Notes under the pieces: model-generated
What the model saw: the letters and a program-made list of their open reading frames with translations, nothing else
Database searches by the model: none
What the model was told of the DNA's origin: nothing
Program-made: the position numbers and the translations under genes
Shown: positions 46,545 through 58,210 of the stretch, in pieces
Layout: each line of letters begins with the position of its first letter
Position numbering within the stretch: the stretch's first letter is position 1
Assembly: GCA_018287875.1 (NCBI GenBank)
Contig: JAGVVL010000018.1
Coordinates: forward strand, 1,294,501 to 1,358,500
Length of the DNA stretch: 64,000 nt
Source: Nigrospora sphaerica
Taxonomy: Eukaryota > Ascomycota > Sordariomycetes > Amphisphaeriales > Apiosporaceae
Direction: 5' to 3'

Positions 46545-49200
46545 CATATGCTGGATCCGATCACCTCCCCCAGGTGATACGCGTGGCTGGACCCCATACA
46601 GACCGCCAAGACAGGCCACGACGCAGCTGGAAAACAGCTGACTATGACCAGGCGAAGGCAGAAGCGGCATACCTACCACAACCAGGGCAACTCGAGACAC
46701 CAGAAGAAATCGATAGCTACACTGAAACGTTAACTAAGGAATTAACTCGGATAGCCGACTTAGTTGCCCCCCTCCGCTACTCTAAAGGGAGAGGCAAAGC
46801 CTGGTGGAACCGCGAGACAGAAGAAGCTATAGAGAAGGAGCGAAGAGCCCAGCGGATATAGCTTTCCGATAGGACGGACGTAGCTTAGCGAGCCCTCCGG
46901 CAGTCAACTCTCTTAAAGAAGAAAGCAATCCGAGAAGCCAAGACGGCGTCCTGGAGACATATGCTCCACGAGGCGTCTAGCCAGCCAGCTGGGGTCTGGA
47001 ATATCGCGAGATGGGCAAGAACGGAAGGAGCAGCACCGCCGCTACCCCCGGCAGTCCCTATACTTTACATACCGCGTGGCGAAGCAACAACCCATAAGGA
47101 GAAAACAGAGGCCTTCCGAGAGAGGTTCTATCCCCTCCCTAAGGCTACGTATACCGGCTTCCGAACAACGAACCGGCTCGCAGCGCCTCTCGATATGGAC
47201 AGCAAGGTGACAGCAGAACAAGTCCAAGACGTCCTTACTAAGGCAGGCCAGTGGAAGGCACCTGGACTAGACCAGCTTCCGAACGGATTCCTTAAACGCT
47301 TAGGAAAGCCCCTCTTCCAGGCCTTGGCCTCCCTAGTAGAAGCATGCTGGCATATAGGATACTATCTAAGAGCGTTCCGGAAAGTAGTCACCGTCATCCT
47401 CCGGAAGCCAGGAAAGCAGCTAAACGAGTATCACCAAGCTAGCGGATGGAGACCTATCGCGCTGCTCAACACTATAGGGAAAGCGATCGAGAGCCTACTA
47501 GCGCAATAGCTAGTTAGCTTTGCCGAAGAGAACGGACTGCTCCCGGATAAACAGATAGGCAACTAGAAAGGCCGCTCCACAGAAACAGCCTTACGGTTGC
47601 TAACAGACCTAGTCCGCATAGCCTAGAAACATAGAGGCGTAGCAACCCTTCTATCGCTGGATATTTCGGGCGCTTTCGACTCGGTCGACTATGGAAGGCT
47701 CCTCGCTAACCTGCGAGCGCTGAGGGTCCCTATATGGACTATTAGTTGGATCCGAAGCTTCCTATTTAACCGGTCCACTACGCTATTCTTCGACGGCTAG
47801 GAATCGGACGAGATCCCAGTCCCAGCAGGCGTCCCGCAAGGCTCACCCCTATCGCCTATCCTCTTCTGCCTTTATACAGCTGGTCTCTATAAAGCTCTCC
47901 GTGCTGTACCAGGGATAGCCACTATAGCCTTCGTAGACAATATAAACCTTGTGGGCTTCGGCTTAAACCTAAAGCAGACTTGCAAGCGGCTGGAAGCCGC
48001 TTATAGGGTCTGCAAAGAATGGGCAGTTAGCCACGGCATGACCTTTGCAGTCCAAAAATATCACCTAGTCCATTTCTCTCGAAGACGGAAAGGTCCGGAT
48101 ATAAAGATAGCCTTAGAAGGTCACGAAATCGAACCAGAAGACTTCTGCCGCGTCCTTGGCATCCAAGTGGATAGACGTCTCCGCTGGGACGTCCACATCC
48201 AGTCGATATCGAAGAAGATAGCGACATAGGTCTATGCTCTAGCCCGGATAGCCGGCTCGATATGGGGCGCGTCTCTCTAGCGAGCCCGCTAAGTCTATAC
48301 AGCCGTCGTACAGTCTGCGATAGGCTATAGAGCTTCAGAGTGGCACCGCCAGATCTCGAAAAATAGAGCTAAGGCACTCAACGACGTCCAAACAGAGTGC
48401 CTCCGAAAGGTCATAGGAGCTTTCAAAGCCACGGCCGCCGCAGTACTAGAAACGGAAGCTTACGTGTCCCCCTTAAACACGTGGCTCAACAGAAGGGTGG
48501 CGGCATCGGAAGAAAGGCTCCAACAGCCGCGTATCGCATCACTCATTTAAGCGAGATACGATAGCGCAGCTAGATGGATCCTAACAAGACCGACTCGCCG
48601 GCGTAAACCGAAAGGCCCCGACACTCCCGATCGTAAGAGGTGGCTAAACAAATGGCTAGCTGGAGACTTAGTATATAAAGCTGAGGAGAGAGACTGGCTT
48701 CAAAGATGGCAACAAGCGTAGCAAAATCGAACAGCACGAACCCTAGCAGCAACTAAGACGCCGCCAGACAAGCACGTCCTTAAGCTCCATAAGGGACTCC
48801 ATAAGGCCGAGAGCTCCATCCTTATCTAAGCGAGGACTGGTAAGATTGGGCTGCAAGACTTCCTTTTTAAGCGTAGGGTCCCAGGCTTCGACAGCCCCTG
48901 GTGTATCTGCGGTCAGGGCAGGGAGACCGTCCGGCATATCCTCGTTTTCTGCCCACGGGAAAGAGAAAGACGAGAGCATCTCGTCTAAGCTCTAGGAGGA
49001 CCGATAGACACGGACAGGATGCTCGACACCCCAGGAAAAGCAGGAATTATCGTAAGATGGCTACTCCGCTCCGGAAGGCTGGACATGTTCCAGCTAGCGA
49101 ATCAACTTATCAGCTAGGAAGCGGGCGCGCTAAGCCCGATCTCGGTATAGCAGGCTAAAGAGTAGATAGAAGCGGTACAACGCAGCGGAACCTAGGTTTT
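46545..49200 (+). pseudogene. LINE ORF2 reverse transcriptase and C-terminal domain, decayed
   Basis: Resumes directly after the Gypsy-4 target duplication. RT motifs are present: KAPGLDQLPNGFLK, GWRPIALLNTIGK, SLDISGAFDSVDY, VPQGSPLSPILF and a catalytic box reading FVDN (47930-47941) where an FADD-like box is expected. A C-terminal WCICGQGRETVRHILVFC motif (about 48896-48955) is typical of LINE ORF2. Several TAG/TAA stops. Confidence 0.87.
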
Positions 49201-49321
49201 TCACCCGGCCGGACGTTAGCCCGGAACGGTTCTCCTAGGCTAAGATGCGCAGGGGGTCCTCATCGCCTAAACAGGTCGCTAGGTGTAAGAATAAAAAAAA
49301 AAAAAAAAAAACGGATAGAAA

Positions 49322-49435
49322 TGGTTTTTTTAGTAAGCCTGTTCTCTTAACTGCCGTCTAACTTATGATGTTCTTAAGTAGATGCCTGTTATCTATTGAT
49401 GTGTCGTTGACTGGGGTAGTAGCAGAAGAGAGATG
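49322..49435. other. Short spacer between LINE and Gypsy-2
   Basis: Unrecognised AT-moderate sequence. It continues to the right of Gypsy-2 at 55339, so both sides are the older host repeat. Confidence 0.4.
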
Positions 49436-49724
49436 TGTCAAGGAGCGGGCAGGCAGGCGGATAACGGAGTCGATTCAGGTTCTATGCTATAGGTCCAGGT
49501 TCCTATTCGGTCGGTATAGGTCAGGCTTGGTGGACAGGACGTAGCTTGAAGAGCTACAACTGAAGTCTCCTCGGTCGCAGACTTCTTATCTAAATCCCCA
49601 ACGGAGGTCCGTACCGAGCGGTCTTAACAGAACTCCATCACGGGACGACTAATCCGTAGCCAGTTTAGGATGTCTCAGAGGCTGCCCTGTGCCGGTACGG
49701 TCTGTCACGGTCCACCCCGTGACA
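49436..49724 (-). repeat. Gypsy-2 3' LTR
   Basis: Reverse complement of the Gypsy-1 LTR with scattered substitutions. Confidence 0.93.
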
Positions 49725-49744
49725 GTACTCCCCTTCTCAAGGCG

Positions 49745-51260
49745 GAGTTCCATCGACGCGGTTCTGAAGGGCGGACGGCTAAGCCTTCCGTAGGCTAATA
49801 GGTCTCGGTTTCTCTGGGTATCTTCGGTGGAAGTTTGCCACTACCTCGCTAGCGTTAGCGACGTATTCCGTAGGCTCCTCGGTTGGTTGGTCGTATCCAG
49901 CCTACTTCACGGTGTATTTTAAGCGGGAACCTCGGCCTCCGCCTCGGTTGTCTAGACGGGAATCTAGGATGTCTTCGACTTCGAACTCTTCGACGCCGTC
50001 GACCTTTATAGGCGGCGGCGGTGGTTACACTTAACTGGAGGCAGGATCATTAGGATCAGGACGGAGTAGGCTAACATGGAATACCGGGTGATTTCTTATA
50101 GACGGGGGTAGGTTTAACTGGTAGGCGTACAGGCTCACAACCTTCGTAATAGTGAAGGGTCTAAGTTGCTTCCAATCGAGTTTCTTTTAAAGGCGTTTCG
50201 TCTGTATATTTCGGGCATCAAGCCAGACTTTCTGGCCTACTTAGTATCGGCGGGCGGGGCGCCTCTTACAGTTGGCATATTCTTTATAGCGGGCTTGCGC
50301 TAAACAGATCTTAGACTTCAATATCTCGTGGACTTCCTGAATCTTCTAGGCGACGCGCTCGGCATTTAGGGCGGCGGGGGTGCAGTCGGGGTCCAGTAGT
50401 TCAAACCCGATCCTCGGATGGAACCCGTAGTTCGCGAAGAACGGTGTAGTCTTAATGCTCTTATTTAGGGCATTATTTAATACGAATTCAGCTAAGGGGA
50501 GCCAGCGGCTCCAATCGTCTTATAAGTACGACACTTAGGTGCGGAGGTACTGTTTTAAGAACGAGTTCGCTTATTTAGTCTGGCTATCGGTTTCAGGGTG
50601 AAAGGCAGTCGATAGCAGGCTCTGAATACCTAGTCGGTGGGTTAGGTGTTCCTAGAAGCGTCCCACGAATTGGGGACCTCGGTCGGAGATTACAGTTCTC
50701 GGTAGACCGTGCAGTTTCCAGACGTTATTTAGGTATAGGCGCGCGACCTTATCGGCGCTATAGGTGTCTCGGCAGGCGATGAAGTGTTTTATCTTTATTA
50801 AGCGGCAGACCACGACTAAGATAGCGTCGTAGCCGTCACTCTTTAGTAAGTGTACGACGAAGTCCATCGAAATGTCTTGCCATGCTTATTCGGGTACAGG
50901 CAACGGGCGGAGCACCCCTTGCTTAACTTCGCGGGAAGAAGTGGTCCGGCGGCAGGTGTGACAGTTGTTAGTCCATTGCTCCACGAAGGCGTACATCCGC
51001 GGCCAGTAGTAATCTCGGGACAGGGTCTCGTATATGCGGGCTCTTTTTAGGTGTCCAGCCACGGCAGTGTTATAGTATAAATGAGTCAGTTCAGCGCGTA
51101 GTTCGGGCAGGTCAGGGATATAAAGGCGGTCGCGGTAGTATAACATACTAGCTCGTTCCTCGCACTCGGCAAGGGAGATTAAGGGGTGGCGGGGTTTTCC
51201 AATGCGCAGTGCCTTTAAGATGGAGTGAACGGTCTTATCCGACTCGTATCCTCGGGTCAT
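49745..51260 (-). pseudogene. Gypsy-2 integrase and chromodomain
   Basis: The largest open pieces are 50886-51260 (HHCC domain) and 50652-50867 (core with SMDFVV-type start and [12 protein letters not shown]). The C-terminal chromodomain is full of stops. Confidence 0.9.
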
Positions 51261-51479
51261 GAGGTTCTGAATAGCTGGCGGTAGTAATGGGGCGTGGTGT
51301 TCTTATTATAGAGATGGTGTAATAGCAGGCCGGGGGTCTGGGTCGACGGCGCTTAGTTCTAGGGGACGGCTAAGAGCGGATTACGATTTAGTTACGGTGT
51401 TAGCTCGGGTCGGGCTTTCCTCGAAGCGGACTGATTTCCTTTACAGTTCGAAGTTCTCTTTCTTTAAGACGACTTTACT

Positions 51480-52910
51480 CTAATGTAGCAGTTGTTTATC
51501 CCCCTCTTTAAGTAAGTCCTCCGACCTCCTAGTTAGGGCGTCGGGTTTTATTCCTTGCTTCCCGGGTCGGTATATAATCTTAAAGTTAAAGCGAGATAAG
51601 AATTCAGACCATCTTACTTATCGGCGGTTTAGCAACTTTATCGTTGTGAAGTATTCCAGGTTCCGGTGGTCGGTAATAACCCTAATCGGCGACAGCGCGC
51701 CTTCTAGTTTAGGGCGCCATTCTTCGAAGCAACGAATGATAGCTAGAAGTTCCTTATCGTAGATCTTGTAGTTACACTCTATCGAAGAGTGCTTTTTTAA
51801 GAAGAAGGCAACCGGGTGTAAAATTCCGTCGTCTCCATACTATGACAGCACACCAGCAGAGATATAGTCTAAGGCATCGGTCTTTAAAATCACTTCTTTC
51901 TCCTAGTTGAAGGGAGCTAGAATCGGGGCCGATATAAATGCGTTCTTTAACGCAACGAATATATTCTCACATTCTTCCGTCTAAGTGAACTCAACCCCTT
52001 TCCTTATAAGGTTGATTAGCAGGGTAACAATCTTCGAAAAGTCTCGGATAAACCTGCGGTAAAAGTTCTTAAAGCCGATAAACGCTTATATGTTGGTTAA
52101 GTAGGATAAGGTGGCCCAGTTCTTAACTGTCTTAATCTTAGCGGGGTCCATATGTAGGCCATTGCAGCTAACAATCATCCTTAAGAACGTAGTCTCAGTT
52201 TTAAAGAATTCGCACTTCGACATTTTCGCAAACAAGCCGGCTTCTCTTAATACTTGAAGCACCCTTTATAGGTGTTCGACATGTTCCTCGCGGGTCCGGC
52301 TATAAATTAGGATGTTGTCTAGGTACGCAGTGCAGCAGATGTTTAGGTGGTGTTATAAGGTATCGTTAATAAACCTTTAGAATATAGCAGGGGCTCCAAT
52401 CAGTCCGAAAGGTATAACTAACGACTCGAATAAGCCAAAACGGGTGCGGAATACGGTCAGGTATTCTTATCCCTCTTTAACTCTGATCTCGTTAAATGCC
52501 GCAATAATGTCGACCTTAAAGAAATACTTTATTCCCTTTAAGTTATTTAAGGTCTCCTTAACTAGGGGCAGCGGGTAACGGTCCTTAATAGTGATATTGT
52601 TTAGGGCGCGGTAGTCGACATAGAAACGGAGCCCTCCTCCAGGCTTCTTAACGAACAGGACAGGGGACGCAGCCGGGGACAAGCTAGGTCGGACAAACCC
52701 TTTCCGGAGATTCTCTTGTAGCCACTCTTTTAGTGCGGCCAGTTCTTCGCGGGATATAGCGTATAGGGGTCCGAAGGGGGGTATTTTCCCTTCTATTAGT
52801 CTGATCTCGTGATCGTGATCTCGGTGCGGTGGTAGTTTCTCTGCCTCTTTCGGCGAGAACATATCTTCGAATTCTCGCAGTTTTAGTGGGAGTTGCTCAG
52901 GTAAGGGCAG
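51480..52910 (-). pseudogene. Gypsy-2 reverse transcriptase and RNase H
   Basis: The N-terminal RT part is open at 52467-52862. The catalytic box at 52314-52325 reads YLDN, the second Asp changed to Asn compared with YLDD in Gypsy-1. Multiple stops follow. Confidence 0.9.
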
Positions 52911-53129
52911 ATTAGCCTTCTAGGATAAGTGCTTATCGATCTCTTCGACGGTGACAGGAAACGCGGCGTATCCTTTCCTTAGGTACGCTAAGCAGGCGCG
53001 AGCAGTGATTAAGGCAACGTCCTATCGGGATAAGGCCTCCGGATAGTTCGGCAGGTTCTCTAGACGGGCTCGTGCAGGGACGTTATATATGGCGACGACC
53101 TTTATAGGTCTCTCTAGTATGTTGCAGTT

Positions 53130-55006
53130 CTAGCGACAGAATTCGCTATCGAACGTAAGCATGTGACTCGCGAAACCCACACGGGGGTCGTGCATCTTAA
53201 GCCACGGGATTCTAAGGACAACGGGGAAGTAAGCTAGCTGGGTTACAAAGAAACGTAGTCGTTTCTTATAATAATCGTTTATCCGCATCGAACATTCGAT
53301 GAAGTGGGTAACCTTCCCACTCTCGCTTGGGCGACTGTCGATCACCTCGATCTCGAACGGTCTCTATAAAGGTCGCATCGGCAGCTCGTGGGCTTCAGCC
53401 TAGCTGCGGTCGATGAATGCTTTAGCGGCGGCTCCGGAGTCGGTTAGGGCGTAAGTTAGTATAGTGCAGTTATCGGAAATTAAGGTGGTAAGTAAAACCA
53501 TGAGCTTTCCATATATATCTTCCTCTTCGCGGATAGACAGGCTATGGATGGAACAGGCAGATATCGGTAAAGGTAACGGAGTTAAGGCGCCGGGATTGGG
53601 AGCCTGTAAGCGACTTAATACAGGCTCACGCTATTTAACGACTGGGGGCTCTCGGTGCGCAGCTCCTAGAACCGGTTAATAGACGCGGCTGCAGCAGAGA
53701 TAGGCTGGGGGGACCGAATGAGCGTGGGTAGTTGACGAGTAGGTAAGGTCGTGGACATTGTGGGGGGCGGGCTTCCTCGGGGGCTCGGAGTACAGGCCTG
53801 GCAGAACCGGACAGGTCGGAGGTCAGGTTCGGGGCATTAGGCGACTATGTAGCCTGTATGGCCGCACTGAAAATATTCTCCTCTCTCTTTTCGACTAAAC
53901 AGAGAGCGGGGGCGGCTACGTTAGTGACTTAAGTCTATAGGATCACTGGCGTCGGTCTTAGCAGCAGGCGGGCGGGGTTCGTTCCGGGGAGGCACGTTAT
54001 AACCGGCGGGGGTGGTGATGCTGTTAGTCTTAATCGTTCCTTTATGACCGTTAACCTGCCGCTGGTGCTGGCGGAACTGGTTATCGAGAGTTTGAAGATA
54101 ACGGGCAAACACGCGATACTCTCTCGTGGGGGCAGGGTTATGTAATAGTATGTCCTGGATCTCTCGGGACACACCTTAGGACAGTAGAGGGGGCAGGGCA
54201 GCTTCGGGGACCTCGCTTTCCAACGCAAGCCTCTTAAACTCTATAAAGAAGACGTTGAAGTCGAGGCTCCGTTGTTTTAAATTGTATAGTTTATTTTCAG
54301 TATTCTGCTTCCAGTCCGCGTCTCCAAAGGCTTCTTCTAGGTATAACAGTATATTGGTATAGTCTGTAAACTAAGGGATTCTATATTGGATGCGGGGCAG
54401 GATTAGGTTGTAAGCTTTTCTAAATAAGCAGCTAGCGATATAATTTAGGCGGGAAACAGCGGACGGGAACCGGTCGGCATTGGAGACCATCTTCGAATGG
54501 ACTTGTTAGACGAACCTCCGAAGGTCGCTTCGAGTTCCATCAAACTCCTTTGGGTCAGGGATCTTCTCACTAAGGGAGGTGGGTTCGGAACGTGAGGCAG
54601 GAGCAGATGTAAGCGTTCGCGGAGCATGATTTACTAGCGCTTCAGTGGTAGGTTCGGGACGGGGTGACTGTTCGGTCGGGGGTGTCTGTACGGTAGGGAG
54701 GGCGGCTTAAAGGAGGCGTTCGTTCTCGACGCGGAGGTCGACGATGATCTTTTGGTCCTTATCTGAGCGGCCCTCTTAGTAGCGGACTATCCCTTCTTTT
54801 TCTGCAAGGGCGATTCGGACGGAGGTAAAGGAGGAGTCCCTTTTAGCTAAAGCAGAGTCCCTTTCAGCTAAAGAGGTTTCCAGGTTCGAGATATACCCAT
54901 GTAGCGTGCGCAGGTATAGTAGCCATCTAGACGCATCGTCCTGGACGCTCGCGAGTAGTTCTCCGGGATCTTCGGTATCGGTAGGTGCGGTAGGTCGGTT
55001 CGACAT
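53130..55006 (-). pseudogene. Gypsy-2 Gag and protease
   Basis: Gag starts at 55006 and stays in one frame through the position where Gypsy-1 is first shifted, until a stop near 54776. Further pieces at 54445-54627 and 53921-54228 cover the capsid and linker. A protease remnant is at 53130-53345. Confidence 0.88.
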
Positions 55007-55044
55007 TTCGAAAGCAGTGTCGAGCTTAGGAGGAAGCTACGTAA

Positions 55045-55333
55045 TGTCAAGGAGCGGGCAGGCAGGCGGATAACGGAGTCGATTCAGGTTCTATGCTATA
55101 GGTCCAGGTTCCTATTCGGTCGGTATAAGTCAGGCTTGGTGGACAGGACGTAGCTTGAAGAGCTACAACTGAAGTCTCCTCGGTCGCAGACTTCTTATCT
55201 AAATCCCCAACGGAGGTCCGTACCGAGCGGTCTTGACAGAACTCCATCACGGGACGACTAATCCGTAGCCAGTTTAGGATGTCTCAGAGGCTGCCCTGTG
55301 CCGGTACGGTCTGTCACGGTCCACCCCGTGACA
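55045..55333 (-). repeat. Gypsy-2 5' LTR
   Basis: 289 bases, nearly identical to 49436-49724. Confidence 0.93.
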
Positions 55334-55338
55334 AGATG

Positions 55339-56303
55339 TGTATTAGTGAGGCCTGCCACGAAGTGGCCGGTGGGGCAGGAATCTACCTATAGTGCGACCC
55401 AGGTGGGGTGATAGGATCCCACCAAACAGGATAACGCACTCCAGTATCATGAGCTACCTACCCTGACCACGTATTATCTATAGAAACTAGATATAGATTA
55501 TTGGAGTTAAAGATAACGGCTTTAATATAAGCTATAAAGCGCGCTCGTACTACTATCTAGTTTAGTAATTTCTTAGTGGTTGGTTTAATAGATTATTCAG
55601 CTATAAAGACATTATAGACTAAACTTTCCTTAATAAATTAAGCACGGATTAAGCGAATAGGCGTTTAGTTAACGCTTTTATGTACTTATCTATCGCACCA
55701 CAGCGGCACTGGCAAGATAGAAACGGACTTTCAGGTTCTTTATTAAAGGAAACCAACGCAAGAAAAGATGCCAGACATAGCAGACTATATACTAAAGCTT
55801 GCCAAGACTCCTATGAAGCTTCTCACGTGATCCCACTAATAAGTTGTCGACCTTGGGAATGGCCTCACAACGCGACACACCCCCTTAGGAAGTAGTCAGC
55901 CTGCTTCCTGACCTAACCTCGCCAGTTGTAGCTTGTGAGGCATGTCTTCCGCTGTAGAGGTCACCGGATCGATTGTTATCTATTGCTCTCTGAACCGTCT
56001 GTTACCTATTGTTAGCTAATGTGATGTTGCTTAAGAGCATTATGCTCTAGCTATTATTCGCGATTTATTAATCCTATATTCTAGGATTAGCTTTACTGTT
56101 GTTCTTTAATGTTAAATAGATCCTCTTGCTCTCCCCGTTTACTGGTTCCCCTTCTCTTCTTTATGCGGAGTTTTAGCTATCGTGAGCCCCCTTAAGTTAC
56201 TTTGTCTTTAAGTTAAACCGTTACTGACGACCTTGGTGTTCCCTAAGCAGCTTTAATATATATATATCTCGCTGGTCGAGACTCTCAGCCGCTGCCCGCC
56301 ACT
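55339..56303. other. AT-rich repeat-derived sequence, no gene recognised
   Basis: Stops in all frames and TA-rich. A 71-codon frame at 55680-55895 has no recognisable motif. Probably RIP-damaged repeat DNA. Confidence 0.5.
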
Positions 56304-57309
56304 ATGTCCACTGCTGGTTTGTATCTTTCTAGCAGGCTTGAGGTGCGTTTGCTGACTGGGTATTTAGCTCCCATCGCCTCTATCGCCGCCACTGACGGTG
56401 GCGACCCACCCGAAGACCACTGTCGCGGCAAGCCCGGCCGCGCCCACTAGAAGAAGCGTGCCGTGGTGCCCGTCTCGAGCGACGAGGACTCGGACTCGTC
56501 GGTCCAGCGCGCCTGCGAGCGCCTGCGACGCCACTCCGCTGCCAAGCGCCGGCTTAAGGCTGGTAAGAGCGTCTCTTTGGCCTCGAGGAGCGCCCGCTTT
56601 ATCTGCTGTGGGCTGCGCCGTTAAAAGGGCGCGCCCAATTATACGCCCTGCCTGCCGTGTGTCCAGTCGCTCCTCTGCGGCCCTTATGGTTATTGCCATG
56701 CGACTCGGCTGCCCGACTACAGTCGCTGCTGTGAGTGCGTCACGTATAACCACACGTATGCTATGCCCTTCGCGTAACATTAGAAGCCTGTTGACGCTGT
56801 CTTATAGCTGCACGCCCGTCCCCGCTGTCGCTTTAGTGCCGGCTTGCCACCTCTTCCGCGCTATGACGCGCCCTCGCAGCCAGTACCGCCAAGTAAGTCT
56901 CTGCATATTATTATATTGACTTATGGCGGTTGCTGACTAGATATAGGCTCTGGTCGACTCTCTCCGCGCCACTGTGCGCACGCTCCTAGAGATCGACGCT
57001 TTCGGCCCATCCCATTTCTTAGCCGGAGGCGTGGCGGGACCCCCGGAGGGCTTCATAGGCTCTCCGGAGCCTGCCACGCCTCCTGACGTTGATGAGCGTA
57101 AGAAGGCGACGCCCACTAAGGGCAACTAGAAGCGCACTGCTGCCGCCGAGGGCTTCTTAAAGCAGGAGGAGGACGAGGAAGGGGAAGACAAGGGAGATAA
57201 AGAGGAGAGCTCCTTGCTTTCCGAGATAAACAAGGAGCTACAGATGTTTCTTAAGCAGGTTGAGGGCCCCGATGACCCCAAGGAAGACGTAGAGGAGCAG
57301 GATGAGTAG
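56304..57309 (+). pseudogene. RIP-damaged multi-exon gene with a Cys cluster, unknown function
   Basis: From an ATG at 56304 a coding-like signal runs through several stops. It includes a Ser/Asp stretch (VPVSSDEDSDSSVQRACERL), a Cys-rich segment ending CCECVTYNHTYAMP (about 56720-56770), and after a probable intron (GTAAGT near 56893 to ATATAG about 56946) an acidic Glu/Lys-rich end. The Cys spacing CxxCx6 followed by Tyr in place of Cys (TGT to TAT fits RIP) resembles the cluster in the gene at 58965. No family is named. Confidence 0.55.
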
Positions 57310-57618
57310 TCCTGTGTAACGAAGCGCTATACCTAAGTACTGCGTGACGTAGGGTTTGTACAATCAGGGACAGAGAGCGTCTGTCTAGCTTGAACACTGG
57401 TCGCTGGGTAACTGAATGACTGAGGGTGCTTAACTGGGTAACTAGTCTGAACTTCACAATAGGTCGTTAGGAGGTTACTCCCATCTATAGGTGAGATAGA
57501 TGCTTAGATTGATCACTAAGGTAATAACTGTCTATGTAGGAAATCTTTCTGACTTATATACCAAGTCATTCCCTCACTGATACCTTAGATCATCTTGTCT
57601 TCCTTAAGGCTCGCTAGT
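57310..57618. other. Short region without a recognised feature
   Basis: No gene and no repeat identified, apart from the TSD bases at its right end. Confidence 0.4.
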
Positions 57619-57860
57619 TGTTACAGGTTGGAACCTGGGAGATAGGCTCAGGCGCACCTGGCCTGAGCGTCTTACGAACCCCTCACATGAGGCTCCGACG
57701 ATCCGAACGTTCCGTTCCGAACGTTCCGGTCCCGGTCTCGCAAGACTTCACGAGACGCTGAGCCCGGCCTCCTGAGGTCGATTCTCTTCTCTCTTCCCCA
57801 TCTAGAAAATAAACAGCATTTGGCCCCCTTCGATAGTGCTTCAAGGCTCAGCCTCTCACA
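57619..57860 (+). mobile_element. Solo LTR of the Gypsy-3 family (242 bp)
   Basis: Runs TGTTACAGG to CTCACA and is flanked by CTAGT (57614-57618 and 57861-57865). It is the reverse complement of the Gypsy-3 LTR with many shared blocks, including the palindromic GAACGTTC units, and is shorter. Orientation is opposite to Gypsy-3. Confidence 0.9.
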
Positions 57861-57864
57861 CTAG

Positions 57865-57899
57865 TGAGCCCACTAGGGCTCACTGGTGATCCTTTCTTG
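57865..57899. repeat. Two consecutive hairpin-forming inverted repeats
   Basis: GTGAGCCC-ACTA-GGGCTCAC is followed by GTGATCC-TTTCTT-GGATCAC. Both have perfect stems. A looser third pairing (GATCAC with GTGATC) lies just downstream. Confidence 0.8.
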
Positions 57900-58182
57900 G
57901 ATCACTGTTGAGCCGTGATCCATCCCTGGTGATCTACCTAGTACGTTGTCCTGGCCTGGGGCTGGGTGTGAGGTAGCGTGGGGTAATCGTGGCTTGTTCC
58001 CTTGTGGCTAGTGATAAGGGTGGTTGGTCTGTGCGTTGTTCCGTAGCGCTGGTTATAAGAAGGTTGTTTGCTTAGTCTGGAATGCAGCGCTGTTGGTTCG
58101 TAACATCCTGTTGCTTCTCGCGCCTTCTGGAAGCCGTTTTCCTGGTTCTCCAATTTGTTACTTTAAAGACTCGGCTGTTAGT

Positions 58183-58210
58183 TAGCCTAGCGGGCGCTGG
58201 GTTCGAATCC
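58183..58210 (+). promoter_or_regulatory. Compressed Pol III-type A and B boxes
   Basis: TAGCCTAGCGG fits the tRNA A-box consensus, and GGTTCGAATCC is an exact B box with a pairable T-stem (CTGGG/CCCGG). They are only about 6 bases apart, so no anticodon arm exists. It could be a SINE head, a tRNA relic or a primer-related sequence. Confidence 0.4.

Larger units (their letters stand above)
38443..49311 (+). mobile_element. LINE-type (non-LTR) retrotransposon, probably Tad-like, split by Gypsy-4
   Basis: Flanked by a 12-base target duplication AACGGATAGAAA (38431-38442 and 49310-49321). It ends in about 19 A (49293-49311). The order is ORF1 with zinc knuckles, then ORF2 with an apurinic-type endonuclease, reverse transcriptase and a C-terminal Cys/His motif. 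Gypsy-4 is inserted in the endonuclease. Many in-frame TAG and TAA sit where TGG, CAG or CAA would be expected, which is the RIP pattern. Tad-clade membership is inferred from the domain order in a fungus. Confidence 0.88.
49436..55333 (-). mobile_element. Gypsy-2: RIP-mutated sister copy of Gypsy-1, minus strand
   Basis: 289-bp LTRs (49436-49724 and 55045-55333) with target duplication AGATG (49431-49435 and 55334-55338). The whole interior aligns with Gypsy-1 in reverse orientation. Relative to Gypsy-1 it carries many transitions that create TAG/TAA stops, for example TGG to TAG in the chromodomain. The two LTRs differ at two positions by eye, both transitions. Homopolymers that are short in Gypsy-1 have one more base here. 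Confidence 0.95.
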
